Translations under genes and position numbers: made by a program | Notes under the pieces: model-generated | Told to the model about the DNA's origin: nothing | Databases searched by the model: none | What the model saw: only the letters and a program-made list of their open reading frames with translations | Part shown: positions 63,132 to 64,000 of the stretch, in pieces | How positions within the stretch are numbered: the first letter of the stretch is position 1 | How the letters are laid out: each line of letters begins with the position of its first letter | NCBI GenBank assembly: GCA_016715115.1 | Contig: JADKBM010000016.1 | Location: 124,001 to 188,000 of the forward strand | Length of the DNA: 64,000 bases | Source: Acidobacteriota bacterium | GTDB taxonomy: Bacteria; Acidobacteriota; Blastocatellia; Pyrinomonadales; Pyrinomonadaceae | Direction of reading: 5' to 3'

Positions 63132-63569
63132 TTGATCGACGAACAGATAAAAGCAAAAGTTGAGCGTTTCGCTGAACGCATGGTGATTCCACGCATCAAA
63201 GAAAAGCTCCAGAAGTATCCGCATGTCACCTACACGACCAGCGATGACCACTTGGAGATTCCGGCCCAAAGTCCGACGGGTTTTCGCGTGTGGATTCAGG
63301 AGCGACCAGACGGCTACACCGTTGGCTTCGAAGGTTGGCATGAGGAGTTCACCGATAGTGACGAGGCGCTCAACTGTTTTGCGTTTGGTCTTTCCCCTGC
63401 ATGCCGGCTCAGAGTCTTCACGCGAGGCAGCACGGATTACAAGTGGCAGGTTCTCCATCAGGTGGACGGCCAGTGGGTTGCAGACAGTGAGACCGGCCTG
63501 CTTATCTTCCCATTCTGGCGACAGAGAGTTCAGAGGGAGTTACAGAATGACATCAGCATCGCGACCTAA
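63132..63569 (+). CDS. Hypothetical cassette protein
   Basis: 145 residues from a TTG start at 63132 (ATG at 63180 is possible). Features: AERMVIPRIKEKLQKYPHVT, PTGFRVWIQERPDGYTVGFE and YKWQVLHQVDGQWVADSETG. Soluble alpha/beta protein; no family recognised. Its stop falls in the CCTAAAC box of the next site. Confidence 0.62.
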   Translation: MIDEQIKAKVERFAERMVIPRIKEKLQKYPHVTYTTSDDHLEIPAQSPTGFRVWIQERPDGYTVGFEGWHEEFTDSDEALNCFAFGLSPACRLRVFTRGSTDYKWQVLHQVDGQWVADSETGLLIFPFWRQRVQRELQNDISIAT

Positions 63570-63656
63570 ACATGCGCTGAAGCGAACCCGGCCATCGCTT
63601 CGCGGTTGCAATTCAGGCGTCCCACGTGCCGGGTCGCTGAGCTTGGGTCGTTACCG
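63565..63656 (+). other. attC site, 92 bp
   Basis: CCTAAAC (one base off consensus), gaagcgaacccggccatcgc, gtgccgggtcgctgagctt, GTTACCG. Homologous to the site at 61571. Confidence 0.75.
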
Positions 63657-63669
63657 CTTCTTTTTGGCT

Positions 63670-63756
63670 ATGCGAACGATACTTCTAGTGTTTGTTGTTT
63701 TCTTTATTGGTTGCGGCTCGAACAATCCAAAGATAGATGCAAATGTAAATGTATAA
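63670..63756 (+). CDS. Very short lipoprotein-like peptide
   Basis: 28 residues (MRTILLVFVVFFIGCGSNNP and an 8-residue tail) with a lipobox-like F-I-G-C. It overlaps the start of the next frame by eight bases. It may be a genuine lipoprotein signal peptide fused to the following frame by a recent frameshift, or an uninterrupted small gene. Confidence 0.4.
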   Translation: MRTILLVFVVFFIGCGSNNPKIDANVNV

Positions 63757-64000
63757 TTACAATATTCAATACGTAGATTTTCGTTGGGACGAGAAAGAAG
63801 AAATGGGACAGATTGATGCTGTCGGAGCAGTCAACGCTTTTCGCACATTTCCTTTTCCAGAGCAATACCAGAAAGCCAAGACTTTACCCGAACCAACAGC
63901 ACCGACACTTTCTTTCGTATCGCAAGGCGACGGCGCGATTTTGTCCGTTTGGTCACACGAGCCAAACGAGTATGAACTTTACCTTGAAAACGCTGGCGAA
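63749..64000 (+). CDS. Hypothetical cassette protein, partial at right edge
   Basis: 84 codons are visible from ATG 63749, then the window ends. It includes NIQYVDFRWDEKEEMGQIDA, VGAVNAFRTFPFPEQYQKAK and SFVSQGDGAILSVWSHEPNE. The beta-rich, acidic profile is like immunity-type proteins, but no family is claimed. Confidence 0.55.
   Translation, partial: MYNYNIQYVDFRWDEKEEMGQIDAVGAVNAFRTFPFPEQYQKAKTLPEPTAPTLSFVSQGDGAILSVWSHEPNEYELYLENAGE

Larger units (their letters stand above)
36640..64000. mobile_element. Integron gene-cassette array (attC cluster)
   Basis: From about 36.6 kb to the end, small genes alternate with attC-like palindromes bearing RYYYAAC and GTTRRRY end boxes. At least twenty such sites were located, many with the upstream gene's stop codon inside the first box. 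Gene content is mostly unique small proteins plus toxin-antitoxin and possible defence genes, as in sedentary chromosomal integrons. The only integrase trace is a pseudogene at 57.3 kb. The left limit is uncertain; clear sites start at 38.67 and 42.68 kb. Confidence 0.85.

Overview
Organism and overall picture. The window looks like chromosome of a Gram-negative, moderately GC-rich bacterium. Most likely it is an Acidobacteriota of the class Blastocatellia. This is inferred from the outer-membrane CBM9-like/DUF5916 barrel pair, the DUF4097 protein, the PHP-plus-glycosyltransferase cluster and the many AT-rich intergenic runs built on GATTTGCG or GGAATTTG words. No rRNA, tRNA or CRISPR array was recognised.

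Left part, about 1-36 kb: a conventional gene neighbourhood. Two tandem paralogues of a large outer-membrane protein (the first cut by the window edge) are followed by a DUF4097 protein. Next comes a forward cluster for cell-surface carbohydrate work (PHP hydrolase, two GT4 glycosyltransferases, a membrane protein, a Uma2-type nuclease), then an FtsX-type permease. A probable btaA-btaB operon for phosphorus-free betaine lipid follows. Then come an EamA transporter overlapping a PlsC-type acyltransferase, mfd, a MaoC hydratase, lysS, a zinc-ribbon/HExxH membrane protein, a SurA-like chaperone, DUF2203, a zinc-ribbon RDD protein, an RqcH/NFACT protein, a flavodoxin-fold quinone reductase, a TerB-TerC pair, a secreted kelch-like protein with a cupin, and a CDF transporter. 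Intergenic repeats are dense, and similar repeat sequence appears in frame inside mfd and lysS.

Right part, about 36-64 kb: a large array of integron gene cassettes. Short, mostly unrelated ORFs are separated by imperfect palindromes that begin with RYYYAAC-like and end with GTTRRRY-like boxes, the signature of attC sites. Very often the stop codon of the preceding gene lies inside the first box. Two homogeneous attC classes occur: class A (about 113 bp) and class B (about 88 bp). There are also several 60-100 bp individual sites. Cassette cargo includes a reverse transcriptase with a helical C-terminal region (candidate phage defence), a PIN-type and a MazEF-type toxin-antitoxin pair, a truncated DUF4935 PIN protein, a 2H phosphoesterase, a formylglycine-generating-enzyme-like protein, a YcxB-like protein, an Imm50-like protein, DUF4288, DUF4304 and DUF6882-like proteins, KOW and RDD proteins, lipoproteins and many unknowns.

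A decayed integron-integrase gene (several frameshifts, no catalytic half) lies at about 57.3-57.6 kb. It sits next to the attC that bounds the reverse-transcriptase cassette, with the divergent geometry expected of an integron platform. No intact integrase is in the window, so the array here behaves as a cluster of attC sites lacking a functional integrase, unless one lies outside. Blocks at about 38.1-38.9, 43.3-46.5 and 54.3-57.1 kb read on the minus strand and the rest on the plus strand. Together with chimeric and duplicated gene fragments at cassette joints, this shows repeated rearrangement.
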